Source: Deinandra increscens subsp. villosa
Lineage: Eukaryota > Streptophyta > Magnoliopsida > Asterales > Asteraceae
Direction of reading: 5' to 3'
Assembly (NCBI GenBank): GCA_039602395.1
Contig: JBCNJP010000020.1
Location: forward strand, 20,996,483 to 21,060,482
DNA length: 64,000 nt
Shown here: piece after piece, positions 23,796-36,540 of the stretch
Layout of the letters: each line of letters opens with the position of its first letter
How positions within the stretch are numbered: the first letter of the stretch is position 1
Notes under the pieces: model-generated
What the model was told of the DNA's origin: nothing
The model's database searches: none
Seen by the model: the letters and a program-made list of their open reading frames with translations, nothing else
Translations under genes and position numbers: made by a program

Positions 23796-24429
23796 TGGTG
23801 ACAAAATGAAATGAGTTACCGTTATAGTGTTAAAGTAAATGGGCTAACACGTTACTATCGCGATTAAAAATGTATCTAAACAGATTTAAGCTGGTTATGG
23901 TAAGCATGACACATTTAACTTAGTTTTATACAAATTCAAATGGTTATAGATTTTGATAAATTTTATTTTATCATTTAGTTGTCCCTAATTTATCTTGACC
24001 ATATTTAGTGGGTGAGGAAGAATCAAAGTAGAAATAACTATTTTTTAGAAATGCTGAGAACCAATAAACCATTAACATGTATCATTCCATTGAATATATG
24101 AGTAGGGGTAATATAGTATTTTGATCATTAATTTTAAAAAAAGGTAAATTACTACAATTATGAGATTAAGAAAGGTGGTTTTGTTTTGACTTTTCATATT
24201 TCGCACCTTAATTTCCCGTTCTTTTTCCTTCTGCCGAATGATGAAGATCACCAAAAATGGAGGGTTTATTTTTTTTCAAAGATTGATGGCTTGTACTGTT
24301 TTCATGTAAACATCGATTAAATACATAGTTTTATTTCTTATTAAATGTGTTATATATTTTATGTATTGATATTATTACCACAAAAACAAACAATGAATTA
24401 ACGGTACTGTTTTTATATTCTCTGTGTTA

Positions 24430-24735
24430 ATATGAAAAGCTGGTGTATGTAGTGGTTAAAATTTCAAGCTTATGGTTGAAGAAACCTAAGTTCTAGTGCC
24501 ACTTACACCACTTTCTGAGATATTGGTGTGCAATGAAAGATTGAGCGTTGTGTTTGATCCTGAGTTACAAGGGAGGGTTTACGGGCTTGCCCGGTTTCCG
24601 CCCGATGGTGCAAATGGGGGGCCTCCCGGGTTCCCTCGCTATGAGGTTCGGATTCGGAACAGTGGATAGGTCCAGGATAACCAGTCCCGATACACCACTA
24701 AGTCAAAAATTACCGTTCAAAAAAAGAATAAGAAG
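24430..24735 (+). mobile_element. SINE-like retroposon with A-rich tail
   Basis: It starts with a Pol III A-box-like TGTAGTGGTTAAA and a B-box-like AAGTTCTAGTGCC about 40 bp on. A GC-rich body and an A-rich tail (TTCAAAAAAAGAATAAG) follow. The open frame across it (24548-24745) looks incidental. Confidence 0.5.
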
Positions 24736-24745
24736 TACTAAATGA

Positions 24746-25215
24746 TGTTGTTTTATATTATGTGTGTTGATATGATTAAATTCATATTTTCTAATATGAG
24801 TTGTTATATACTAGTGTAGTGTTTGCGTAATGCGTCAGGAAACACAATACATTAACACGCTTTAAACGTTTCAATATTTAATTAGTGAAATAATATCATA
24901 TAAATTTAAAGGTTTAATAAAAGTTTATATTTATATTTAATGAAAGTTTGTATTTGAGGAATTAGAACATGGAAAAATAGAAGAAAAGAAAATCTACAAC
25001 TAAGCACACCCTAAAAAAACATGTTTAAGTTGATGTTTTAGTAAAAGGAAATACCTAGAAACAAAAAGGTAGCTATGAAAGAAGGTTAGGCCAATAACAC
25101 TTTTATAACTTTCATATTTAATCATTTGATATTTTCATTTTTATACCTTTTTATAGAACATTTTTTCTTATGGAAAACATGTTTCATTTTTAGATTTTGT
25201 ATATAGAACCTATTA
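24746..25215. other. Intergenic, no gene seen
   Basis: AT-rich, without recognisable coding or repeat ends. Confidence 0.5.
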
Positions 25216-25559
25216 TCTATACTATATTATAATACATTTTAAAAGAATGAAATTGTCTTTTTATATTAATTTACACGAGTTTAAGAGATAAAATTGTCTT
25301 TTAAAAATTTGACCAAGATAATTATCTTTAAATAAAAAAGTAACGGAACAATAGAAATTTAATTACGTAAACAATCAATTCCTGGTTATAAACTTTAAAA
25401 ATCGTTTTTATTTTATATGATTTCATATTACATCATTTTATAATTTTTTTAAAACTTTCAAGTCTATATGATACTTTATCAATTAATTGTTTGATAATTT
25501 TACAAATGTTTGTATTAGTGTGTTGTGTTCTCCCGTGCACCACTCAGGCACCCCTCTAG
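25216..25559 (+). mobile_element. Short non-autonomous Helitron
   Basis: It starts TCTATACTATATTATAATAC right after an A and ends CTCTAG right before a T. A short hairpin (GTGC...GCAC, about 25535-25550) lies just before the end. TC start, CTRR end, 3' hairpin and A/T insertion site are the Helitron hallmarks. At 344 bp it codes for nothing. Confidence 0.7.
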
Positions 25560-26265
25560 TTTATTTAAAATCATTTTACTCGTTCACTTGTTTTATTTAT
25601 AAATTTTTATAACATGTTATTTATTTGAACTCATTTGACCGAGTAAATTTTGGTTTTACTCATGTGGTTTGGACAATCTAACTATATTAGCCCAAAAATA
25701 AATTTTTTAACAAACCAGCCTCCATTGTTTAATTTCTTAACTGTTTTAGCCCATTCATTAAACGAATCTAACCGTCATGTTAAATTTAAGTGATCACGTA
25801 CCCCTCAAATGAGGAGCTTTTACGTCATTTTTGTTTAAAACATCATAAAAGGTTAAGATTATCATGTCATAATAGTGTCATGTTAATGATTAAATATATG
25901 GTTAGTATAGAGAAAGATGTTGAGAAGGCAGAGGCCACTTTTTCGCGATTTGTTTGCGGATCGCAAATTAAAAGGGAAACAAATAGAATGTTGAAAGAGG
26001 AGGGGGGTTGTTTAAATAAACCAAAGATTACATAAAACTATTTGTATTATTTCAAATCATTGTTCATGGTGGGTAAATAGGTTACACAAAAGGAGTAAAG
26101 GACTAATTATGGCACATGATATACATTGAAATTTCATTGAGTTTTGGAAGAAAAAGGGAGGTGCTTTTCTACAGGGAAGACGACTACATAACTTACACTT
26201 TTTCCCCTCAAGTATTGTTATAGGTCATAAAGCATCCTTGCAGTTGAACCAACCATCAGAACATT
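25560..26265. other. Intergenic, no gene recognised
   Basis: An 81-codon open frame (25790-26035) resembles no family I know and lacks support. The rest is AT-rich. Confidence 0.4.
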
Positions 26266-26420
26266 TTTTTTTTTAGAACAATTCATATTAAACAAGATTC
26301 AAAACTTTTACAATGAAGTGGCGGGTAACCGGACAACAAGTTGCGCCGCAATGTCTATTTTGGATAGGCAGATAACAAAGTCGATCCTACTAAAATCAAA
26401 GTTTTGGGTCTTAGGGGAAT
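26266..26420 (-). mobile_element. Retroposon 3' fragment with poly(A), minus strand
   Basis: On the minus strand the sequence ends in an A-rich tail (T run at 26266-26276 on plus). It is clearly related to 59316-59465, sharing AACAAGTTG(C/T)GCCGCAA and ATCCTACT(A/G)AAAAT(C/A)AAAGTTTTG-type strings. Two dispersed copies with 3' A tails indicate a LINE or SINE family. Confidence 0.55.
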
Positions 26421-26961
26421 GTTCAAAGAACTGTTCGTGAACTGTTTGGCGTGAAATTCGTTGCGTTCCTTTGTTTAATAAATGAACGAACATGAACAAA
26501 GTCTACTTTTTTTCATTTATGTTCGTGAATGTTCGGAATGGGTTTGTTTGTGAACATTCAATAAAATATTTGTTTATGACTATAAGTTTACATTAATTCA
26601 TTTTCGTTTGTTTATGTTCATTTTTTAGAAGATGAAAATTAGGTTCATCAAGAAACATAAGAAGTAAACGTATCGCCTATTCAAGAAAAGAAAATCAGAT
26701 TGTAACAAAATAAATAACTTAGCATGGTTCTTTCTTCTATTGTTTTTATAGTCATTGCGTAATCTAAACCGAAACCGAAAGATGGTTTTGTGACTTAGAC
26801 ACATGATTTTGTTCTATGATCTTCGTTAAACAAGAAACATACTATATTTTTGTAGAATCTTTCTAATGGATATGATACCTAGGACTAAAACCATCAAGTT
26901 ATGCTATTTACAAGACACAAAGAATTGACCATGTGTATATTTCTATTATTTTCTAAAAGTT
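26421..26961. other. Intergenic, with a GTTCGTGAA-rich patch
   Basis: Repeated GTTCGTG/GAACGAACATGAAC strings at 26430-26640 resemble a similar patch at 31540-31760 and probably come from an old dispersed repeat. No gene seen. Confidence 0.4.
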
Positions 26962-26970
26962 AATATTATA

Positions 26971-27099
26971 GGGTTATTGGATTTTAATAATATGAATTAA
27001 GCTCTATTGGCGGATAATAATACGAATTCAGGAAATTCCTGAATTCGTATTATTATCCGCCAATAGAGCTTAATTCATATTATTAAAATCCAATAACCC
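26971..27099. mobile_element. Perfect 129 bp palindromic foldback element (Mutator-like)
   Basis: Arms 26971-27034 and 27036-27099 are exact reverse complements (64 bp each) around one centre base at 27035. A perfect 9 bp target duplication AATATTATA flanks it (26962-26970 and 27100-27108), typical of Mutator-like transposition. The arm contains ATGAATTAAGCTCTATTGG, shared with the element at 47593-48832. Confidence 0.95.
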
Positions 27100-27184
27100 A
27101 ATATTATATGCTTCAAGTCTATTTTAGAAAATGACTTGAATGAAAACTTGATAAATATTTGTATAGATTAAGATGATTTTTAAG

Positions 27185-27918
27185 CAGGGGCGGATTTATA
27201 TTAGGCCCAGGGGTCCCCGTGGACCCCCTCAACCTCGTACGCAAAGTGGAAAATTATGTGAACGGTTTTTAAAAAAAAATGTGAAGAGGAGTTAATAAAT
27301 ACTTAGTTTGTGAAAATAAAACAAAGCAAATAACTAGCCTAGTGGTAAGATCCCTTGCTTGATTTTGAAGTGGTGCAAGTTCAAATCTAGTGCTCAACAT
27401 TTTTTTATTTTTCCCAGCTTTCTTTATTAATTTTAATGCTATAAATGAGAAGAGTAAATGGAGTACTTCATTTTCCACCTCTTTTTTATTTACTTTCATT
27501 ATAGACTCATTATTTTCAAATACATTAATCTTAGACTATTTTTATAATGAAATATTACAATATATAAAAATATAAACTTTTTGTTGATAGGCAAACATTT
27601 TGTCATATTATTTTTTTTTCTCACGTTAATTTTTCTTTTCTCTTCATTTTTATCCATTTACTATTATTTTTTTACTATTATATCGCTATCAATGTTACGG
27701 TATATATTTTTTTATAAAATCATGTAGAGTTTTTTTAGTTGGTTATTTTTCTTTACTCGCGATGTCGTGACGCTACGTGCGCCTACATTAAAAACTATTT
27801 AGTAAGTAATAGACCAAAATTCTTTATGTACCTTTATATGAAACTGAAACATTTAAAACTAGTGACTCCGTAAAAAAATTTGTGGACCCCCTAAAAAAAA
27901 ATTCTAGTTCCGCCCCTG
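27185..27918. mobile_element. Non-autonomous hAT element
   Basis: The ends read CAGGGGCGGATTTAT and, reverse-complemented, CAGGGGCGGAACTAG, the common plant hAT terminus. The flanking 8 bp duplication is TTTTTAAG (27177-27184 and 27919-27926). 734 bp, with no transposase frame. Confidence 0.92.
27335..27387 (+). promoter_or_regulatory. tRNA-like Pol III A/B box pair inside the hAT element
   Basis: TAGCCTAGTGG (A-box type) and GTTCAAATC (B-box type) lie about 33 bp apart, as in tRNA-derived SINE heads. No cloverleaf could be drawn, so it is not a tRNA gene. Confidence 0.45.
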
Positions 27919-27925
27919 TTTTTAA

Positions 27926-28250
27926 GGGTAATGGTAATACCCACCCCGCGACTCCAAGCATCCCGAGCAACCTCCCCGAGCCACACTTTTTACCCGTCAT
28001 GGTGTTCCCGAGCATCCCAAGACCCCAAACTCTTTAAAAAGTAGGGGGACCCACACTTTTTACCCCTCTCCCGAGCTCTCTTCTCTCAGTGCCCTAGCCC
28101 CGAGCACCTCTCCCGAGCACTCCGTCATGGTGTTCCCGCGATCCCGAGCCTCCCAAACCCTCTCCCGAGCACTCAGTCATGGTGTTCCCGCGATCCCAAG
28201 CCTCCCAAACCCTCTCCCGAGCTAGCTCGGGGTGGGTATTACAATCACCC
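27926..28250. mobile_element. Tourist-like MITE with internal tandem repeats
   Basis: Ends GGGTAATGGTAATACCCACC and, reverse-complemented, GGGTGATTGTAATACCCACC. A 3 bp duplication TAA flanks it (27923-27925 and 28251-28253). The interior repeats CTCTCCCGAGCAC...GTCATGGTGTTCCCGCGATCC about every 55 bp. Confidence 0.88.
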
Positions 28251-28253
28251 TAA

Positions 28254-29613
28254 TAGAAAGATAAAGATGGTTAGGACTACTATTTTGTTAGAGTAAAGAT
28301 GAATCTCAAATCTCAATGGTGCAATGTGGATTAAATGATGGAGGCCAATGGGTGGGGTCTATGAAATAGGGATGGGAACAAGTGGGGCCAAGAGAGTTGT
28401 GGAATGGGACCCACTATATAAATATAGAATAAATGTGTACCTATATGTATGTATATGAGTGTATATATATGTACTATATATGAGTTTACTAGTTTGCAAG
28501 AGGGTGTGATTATTGGTTTTGGTGCACTTGCCAAATTTAATGGGGTATGGTACTATTTTGTGGCAACTCACAAGTCCATGTTTTTGGTGAAAATGTGTTT
28601 GTTGCATTTATTCTTTAGTTAATTAGAAAATAAAATATTTTTGGTTAGTTTTTCTAAGTAACTGAATGGTTGAACAAGAGATTAGAAGCGGTAAATAAAA
28701 GAGAATTTGAGTTTCTATATATGTGTCAATTAAGTTTTAAAAAAAAGTAGAAAAACTAATATCCAACTCTTATTCGAAATATAAACTCTTTGAATCGTTA
28801 CATATACTATTGATCAGTTAATCAAACATACTAGATGATTGTTAAGTGGTTATTAACCCACAATAGTTTGGGAAAGAATGAAATTGTAATGTGATGAATT
28901 TAGAATTAAACTTTCTATTGTGAACCTAAGCGATGTTTAATCAATTAAACTATAATTAAATTCCTCATTGTGTTATGTTTGGTTAGAGATATATAAATTA
29001 ATTTAACTAGGGTCGTTTTTTAAATAGAATAATATACATTTTTATTATTCACAAACGATACTAGTTGGCATGCTACATAAGTTTTTTAATTATTTTTTTC
29101 ACAAACAACTTTTTACCTTAACGTGATCATTCAACATTCATTAATACACATTTGTTGTGAGAAGGAGAAGGAAAAAAACAAGTATATGAACACCGCCCAA
29201 TGATGCCTCAGTTGGAGGTGGTCTAAGTACATGTAACCACCTTAACATAAGTAAATGCAATATTTTAAAAATAAAAAATACTATATCAATATTTTTAATG
29301 ACAAAAACATGTCACATTCTATATACATTGAATATTGAAAGACAAATTTTACGAACAGTAAAGCTAGCAGCCAGACAGATAGTAAGTAACCTAAGCATGC
29401 AGGTTAGTTTAAAAGCATTTTGAAGCGGGCTATCTTACAAGTTAAAAAGTCAATTTTATTTAAACAGTTTAGCTTTATGCGGAATTAATTTAAGCTACCA
29501 GACAGACTGTTGAAAGTATTTTAATTCTTTTTCGATGAACTGTGTATATTTGTTTTTTGAATTATTTCATAATCGGTGATTCTGTCAATTTTTTTCCGAA
29601 ATCCGTTCATGAG

Positions 29614-29668
<55 letters not shown>

Positions 29669-32600
29669 GTTGCAGAGGGGAACAAAAAAATAACATCTCT
29701 AGCTTAGTGTTTAACGTGTTGTACTTACTTTTTTAAGTCATTGTTTCAAATCATCTCCTCTGTAAAATCTTATTTACTTTTTAATTTCTCTATAACTTTT
29801 TATGTTAGAAAAAGAATATACGTAAGATTAAATGAAACTGAATTTGAATGTAGTGGTTAAAAATTTATTGTTACATTATATAAGTTATATGTTCAAGTCT
29901 TAATAAAAAAAATTATTTCCATTTTGTTTCTGCATTAAATATGTGTTTAAGATTCTTCTTTACTTTTAGTCTGTAATTGTTTTGCTATTAATGTTGTGAT
30001 ATATATAGTTTTTTATATCATTGTGTCAACTTTTCTTAATGAGTTGTTTTATATACCCGTAGCGCCACATAGCATTGCGCAGGCTGCTTAAAACCTAGTT
30101 ACCATGAAAATAACATATCATAACATCAATTCGGTATTTTTACATGCTCGGATGGTTTTCATGTTATGAATTATCATATAATGATCCAAACAGGTATAAA
30201 AATCATCTTTTAATAACCTAAGAATATAAATTTTATTCATTATTTATTGGCTATTTAACCTTTTTATACTCGTTTTTTTAATCTGTTTCTATTATTTTGA
30301 TAAAATCACTGTATGTAACTTAATTTATTTTATAGGGTCATGTGTAATGGTGCGTGATAGGGGCTCATGATCAACATAGCAACCGGACCTGAACGACTTA
30401 ATATGCTAAAGAAAGACGTAAAAAAACTCGAAGCAGTAAATAAACACACTGCAGGAAATAAAAACAAAGAAACAATGTCCTAAAAGAAAAATAAACAATG
30501 AAATAAGTTTTCTACAATTAAAAAAAGTTAATATATATGAGGCGATTCTCATGTACGAGGATAATGGCGCATAACCTTGGGACTGTTTCACCATAAATGA
30601 CATTAGAAATCATCATGGCGGTCTATGCGACACTAGCTAGAGTCTAGAGGTATTACCCAACGGGTCCAAGCAGTAACCATATGCCCATATGTACTATATA
30701 TATATGTGTGGGTGTACTCTTCCATGAGGTTTCAAATCATATTTGTTCATATGTGAAAAAGGTGGTGATTTGGCATGCAATAGTGCAATCCGGTTAGAGA
30801 TCGCAATGGGATCACTTTGGTTAATCCAACTTCATACCCCATTGTAAAAAGTTTGTTCCGTACCCGATTCAAAACTCGTTGAGTTTCTATCGGGTGTAGT
30901 CATGAGTTTTGCGTATATCCGTCCGACACCCAGGAATTTTTTTGACGGTGTAGTATTTTTTTTTTATTTTTCTGAACCGAAACCCAAGAAATTTGGTGAT
31001 TGAACCCCATAAATTTTTTCACAGATCCTCAAGTTTAAAAAAAGATTATTTGTAGTTTTAAAAATATGATTGAAGTTTTCAACACTAATTAGCCCAATAA
31101 TATTTATGGTTTTAACCCAATTATCTAAACCCAATTACCCATGCCCAGTTAATTATAATATACCTAATAATTTAAACAAAATTCGCCTTGAAAATCGGGA
31201 GACTATTCCGTTGAACTTGTTCACGAATGCAAATGAACATATACTATTTCAAAAAATATATATATATATTCGCAATCCCTAACATTAGGAATAATCACCT
31301 CAATAAATATATGCTTAAGCACTTTACATAATAATCATGAACATAATTTGCCAAATGCAAATCACAAGTTAGAAATAACAATATAAACATAGTTATCCCA
31401 TAATGATATCACACACATTTATGTTTTAGATGACCAAGATTTTAACAAGATGCAAACTTCAAATGATTAATTAGGGTTTCTAGCTAGTATAAATGTTAGG
31501 TAAAAAAACAAAAAAAATGTTTTTTAAAAATTAAGAAAAACATAATGAATAAACACAAACAAACGAGCATGAACATATATAACTTACAAACATAAACGTA
31601 CACCTTACTGACTGTTCCCAAAACAAATAAACGAACATGACCGCTTTTCATGTTATACATTTAGCTAAACGAAAAAAATTCTTGTTCTATTTTGTTCATT
31701 CATTAAACGAATGAACGTGAACGAACTTCCTGTCAAACGATTCGTTAAACGTTTAGTTTATTTACAGCCACAACTCTCAACGTTCTTCTATCTATTTGAA
31801 AAATCTTAATATAACTAGATGTTGTTGGGCGCACATTTTCGCACTACTTTTTTACAGTTTGATTGTTTATGGACCTCTTTGGTAGTATTTGCATTTGACC
31901 CCATATGGATGGTTGAGGTTTTACTTGATCTTTTGTTGTTTCATTTAGTCACATGTTCATGGAGTAACTAGGAGTGAATTTAGGCATAATAAAAGCCAAT
32001 TTTATATCCTAACATCGTTGTATCACAGAAAAAAAAAATTTTAAAAAGAACACATCTCGATTTTCCAATACAGCACATGTGAGTGATCGATGGAAGAAAA
32101 TGTCGTAAACAATAAAATATGTAAAGAAAATATTCAAAAGACACACCAAAATTTACAAACCAAAATCAAGAAAATTAAGTAAAGTATGGTAGGTTTCATA
32201 TATATCTTACAAGTGTCAAGGGTTCAAAGCAAAGAGGAATAAAAAAACAACACATGAAAAGCATGAATGAAAAATCACTATTCAAGCTGCTTTTTGTATG
32301 TAGGGTAATTTTTCTAATAGAACAAGTTTAAAAAAATATAAATTTCCAAACTTCACACACTTTTAAAGAAAATTATACCAATAATAAATATTAAATATGA
32401 TGTTGATAGAGAAAACAAGCAAACATATTTAATAATATCTTATTATTATTTAATAAGTGAATTAGAAACAGACCGTACGTGCTCATATATCCTACCTTAG
32501 AACTTTTTTTTACCAATGAGACCTGACTTAATGAATATTCTGTTAAAATAATACTTAAAATGTCTAAATCTTATCATTCCTGAATATTCTGTAAAAATAA

Positions 32601-33229
32601 TATTTTAAAAGGATTTATAAAATTAGTCTACAAGTTATATAAATTAAACAAGAGTTTTTATATATAAAAAGCAAACCATAGGTCCCACGCCTTTATTGGG
32701 AGAAACCAATAATGAGGACGATCGACCCCAGTGGCCAGTAAATAAGTGTTTATTTTGTCCATGAAAAAGACTTTCTACTAATAATTTATTTGTCTATTTA
32801 TTTATTTATTCATCATATAATTATTTTATAATTAAAAACCGTAGCATTTGACTCGTCGCCTCATGCATGTGATTTTTATCGAGGTTGATGTTATTCCATT
32901 AGTTGAACCTAAAGTTTTTTTTTTTTTTTAAATAATAATAAAGTATCTTATCAGTAAAAATAAGGGTAAAACTTTTATGTGTTCTATATTTCAGGAACTT
33001 GTTTAAAACAAGGAGTAATATATTGGTCATGTCTTAGTGATAGTGACATTTATGGAGCTAAGTGTACTTTGTAAATAAAAACGTATAAAGTTGTAAAGGT
33101 CGGACTTTGAATTAAAAATAAGAGATAAGAACATGTGGTATATTCAAAATGCAATAAAAGTTATGTCGTTGAAAAAATTATCTGAAAAAATTATCGTTAA
33201 AAACACGAAAGCGTATTTAAAAATAAGAA
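28254..33229. other. 5 kb AT-rich intergenic region without a recognised gene
   Basis: Many short open frames, none with recognisable domains. It contains the microsatellite at 29614-29666, a GAACGAACA-rich patch at 31540-31760 and A/T homopolymer runs. I see no exon chain with convincing splice sites. Confidence 0.5.
29614..29666. repeat. (TA)n microsatellite
   Basis: About 53 bp of nearly pure AT/TA dinucleotides with one G interruption. Confidence 0.95.
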
Positions 33230-33728
33230 GTGAAAATATATTGTACGCGACCGGACCTTGTTTTAAATAAAACTGACTCAGTTTTAAAGAAAATTTATAT
33301 CGAATTATGGATTGTTTCCTACCATGTCGACGAGACTTTAAGAATTTTGATCCGTTGCTTAAGTCGCCAGATCTCTTGGTGTAACTCTAGGTCCCTAACA
33401 CGTGGTTGCAACACTCGATCTTGGCTATCGTGGATCATGGTAATACTCATCGTTGCCTCTGACGGCAAATCTACAAGCGTGATTACAGTTGTGCCTTCCA
33501 CTATTAGACATCACGAATATCTTGTGCTCTGATACCATTTGATATTGTGGTAAATGGAAACACTCAGATTGCAGAATCCGGTGATAGAACCGGTCGGCCT
33601 ATACTGACGACCTATGATTTTGGAATAAACCTTCTAAAGAACTTGAATAATAAATCAATCCCAAATACGAATTACAAAAGTATTTAAATAAAGAGAACAA
33701 ACTTGGTAAAAAAGAAAACAAATAAGTA
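33230..33728 (-). mobile_element. 5' fragment of an LTR retrotransposon (LTR, primer site, gag start)
   Basis: On the minus strand TGGTATCAGAGC (33526-33537) is the standard initiator-Met tRNA primer-binding site. It follows an LTR end in CA at about 33540 by two bases. Past it, a 60-residue frame (33319-33501) ends in a charged, heptad-like stretch RVRDLELHQEIWRLKQRIK, of the kind that opens plant gag proteins. The element is truncated at about 33230, and its LTR is cut or ends near 33728. Confidence 0.6.
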
Positions 33729-33737
33729 AAAATAAAG

Positions 33738-34313
33738 GGTTTATTGGAGTTTGATAATTCAAGTTATGTCATTTGACCGATGTTAATCTCAATTACATTT
33801 ATTCCCTACGACTATAATCCGAATTATCAAGGTATTGAAATATACTGCACCTCCGTTAAAAATACCCTAACACCGTTAGTTGTTTAACCAGGTTATTAAA
33901 AGGATAGACTACTTCTGCAATTACTAAAATCCGTTTCTTATATAATGTAAAATATAGAGGGCTATTTCTACCATTTCACAATACTTGATTTTGGAGATTT
34001 ATCCCACCGAAGAGTCTGGTGTTGGCGGTGACGGATCTGTTGGTGGCGGTGGAGATAAATCTCCAAAATCAAGTATTGTGAAATGGAGAAATAGCCCTCT
34101 AAATTTTACATTATAAGAAACGGGTTTTGGTCATTGCAGAAGTGGTCCCTCTTTTTAATAACCTGGTTAAACAACTAACGATATTAAGGTATTTTTAACT
34201 AATGTGCAATATGTTCCAATACCTTGATAATTCGGATTATTGTAGGTAAAAACGTAATTGGGATTAATATCAGCCAAAATGACATAACTTAGATTATTAA
34301 TATCCAATAAATC
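33738..34313. mobile_element. 576 bp foldback element with long inverted arms (Mutator-like)
   Basis: Two arms of about 250-290 bp are inverted copies of each other with scattered differences. For example, AGTATTGTGAAATGG on one side faces CCATTTCACAATACT on the other. The loop is about 60 bp near 34000-34060. A 9 bp duplication with one mismatch flanks it (AAAATAAAG 33729-33737, AAAATAAAA 34314-34322). The termini (TTTATTGGA...TTAATAAT) resemble the palindrome at 26971. Confidence 0.85.
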
Positions 34314-34322
34314 AAAATAAAA

Positions 34323-36531
34323 CTAGCAATTAGGTAATCATCCAAGATAAACTCCAATTTCAATTAGGTTACTTGCATCCAAAGGACGGGCCTGGTTCTA
34401 AGTGATGGGTCCCGGGTTCACAGACGGATCCAAACTCGGACAAGATCCAAGTCCGAATCTGTATCAGGCTCTCACCTTCATAGTCCTTATTGAATTTTTT
34501 TAATAGACCGCCAACTTAAATTATTTCTAGTACCAGAGCCACCCCCTCAAATCATATTCTAAATAGCCCAAAAGCCTTAGTTTAGGCGGGTTTTTTTTTT
34601 AATTATCTTTATTTATTATTTAATTTATAACTTGATTATTTGTTTATTTTTTAAATGTTAGATTGCTAATCAAATATTTTATTAACGTTATATTAGCTCG
34701 TTGGTTAATTACTTGATTTGGATTTGAATTTATTAATATGACCGGTCTGACTAGAATCAGACTAAAGAAACTTAATATTTAGCGATACATAAACTTATTA
34801 TTTAAAATTAAATATTTGTTTATTAGCAATTATTTTAATATTTTTATCAGGTTAATTTTGATATGAAGTTTGTACTCTGATTTCTTAAAGCCTTTCCTTC
34901 CTTTTAAACTTTTGTTAGCATTAGCTTATTAATTGTCTTTTTTTTATTATTTTATCTTAACGTGTTAACTGTGTTTAGGAGATTGAGTGTATATGTATTT
35001 TCATGAGGCCTAACGTTACATTTTCTTGTCTTATTGTTTGTTTATATGTTGTTACTCACTCATCACTTTATGCTAGTGATAGCTTCTATTGTTATTACTA
35101 TGTTTATATGCTTTTTTTTTTTTTTTTTTTGATCACTTGGTTACAATTTATATTATCCATAATTGCTATTTAGTTACTCCTTGCGTCAAAAAGTTTTTGG
35201 CACCGATTGTGTCAATCAAAAGAGAAACTTTATTTTCCAGGATAAAGAAAACATTTGTCCACGTTCCATCCTCAATAAAACTCTATTATTTAGCTTTTAT
35301 GAAAGTGAAATTTTACTCAATAAAACTCTATTAACTTTATTTAGCTTTTATATAAGTGAAATTTTACTTGTTTTTGTTTTCTTTTATTTATTACTCTAGT
35401 TAATTTCTGTAAATATTAGTTGAGATACTTGATGTAAATAAAATAACCCTTTCAAACTTTGCATTTATTAAGAAGAGAGTGAAATAAATTAAAACAAATT
35501 TTATCCTTTTCAAATAAAATAATAATGTTACTCTAGCCACGTTTACTTTTTTGACAATCATGTCGACTAAGGTAATTGTTACTATTTTTAATTACATTGT
35601 CTAAATAAACGTTTGTTTTTAGAAAAGGAAAAGGTGGATTTAAAGAAGAGACTACTATTATTTTAATCATTATCTTCCTAATTAAATCATTAAGATTTAA
35701 ACTTAATAATACACTTTGTATGATTATAAGATAAAAGTAGACAATTTCACTCAATATCATGAATTGTTGTTATGAACTAATATTATAACGGATACACATA
35801 TATATACAAGTCAAGCATTGCTTGAAGGCTAAACAAAGGTAACTTCAATGGACCTTATGATCAACTTTATATAATCTTCGTGCACTAACATCGCCTAGGG
35901 TCAATAAACCCGACAAGCAAAATGTGAGGAGCGATTGAAGTTTGGATGTTATAAATAGAAACCAAGTCGCAAGTGCATGTATAGGTGATATCTTGTATTT
36001 TAAAAGAGAATGATTCAAATCCTATACAGTATAGATAAGATATAGATAAATAATAAGAATAGTTTAGGAGTTGTTTAAAAAAGAATAGCTTTTCCTATGG
36101 TGATTACCCTTGATATGAGGAAATTTCATAATTGGTTATTTGTGGTTGGTGATAGAGGGTTATGTTACTAGAATAGTTGTTTTGGATGACCATTCGGTGC
36201 TAATTAACCTTGGATTAATGTGTTTTGGGGGCTCACCCTATATCATCAAGAGCTTAGGCAGATAAAAGACTTTTAAGTTAGTTGCAATCTATGACTTATT
36301 AATCGTTAAAAAATTATATAGTCACTATGATTACATTTTCAAATTTGTTTTTTATTGTTAAAAATAGTTTTAGTAGCATAATCATCATATATTTAGACTC
36401 GATTTACAATTGATTTCCATTTGGTTTTACATGTATGTTTTTCTATTTCGTTCATAAGCACCATTGGGAATTGCAAATCAAATGTATATGTATGATGTTA
36501 TGTTTTTCTATTGGTCAAACTGCTAATATAA
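34323..36531. other. Intergenic, no gene seen
   Basis: AT-rich with a 20 bp T run at about 35111-35130 and local duplications (AATAAAACTCTATTA at 35275 and 35319). Short open frames only. Confidence 0.5.
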
Positions 36532-36540
36532 ATTATTATC

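Noticed and set aside
25790..26035. 81-codon open frame
   Set aside because: No recognisable domain and no splice or promoter context.
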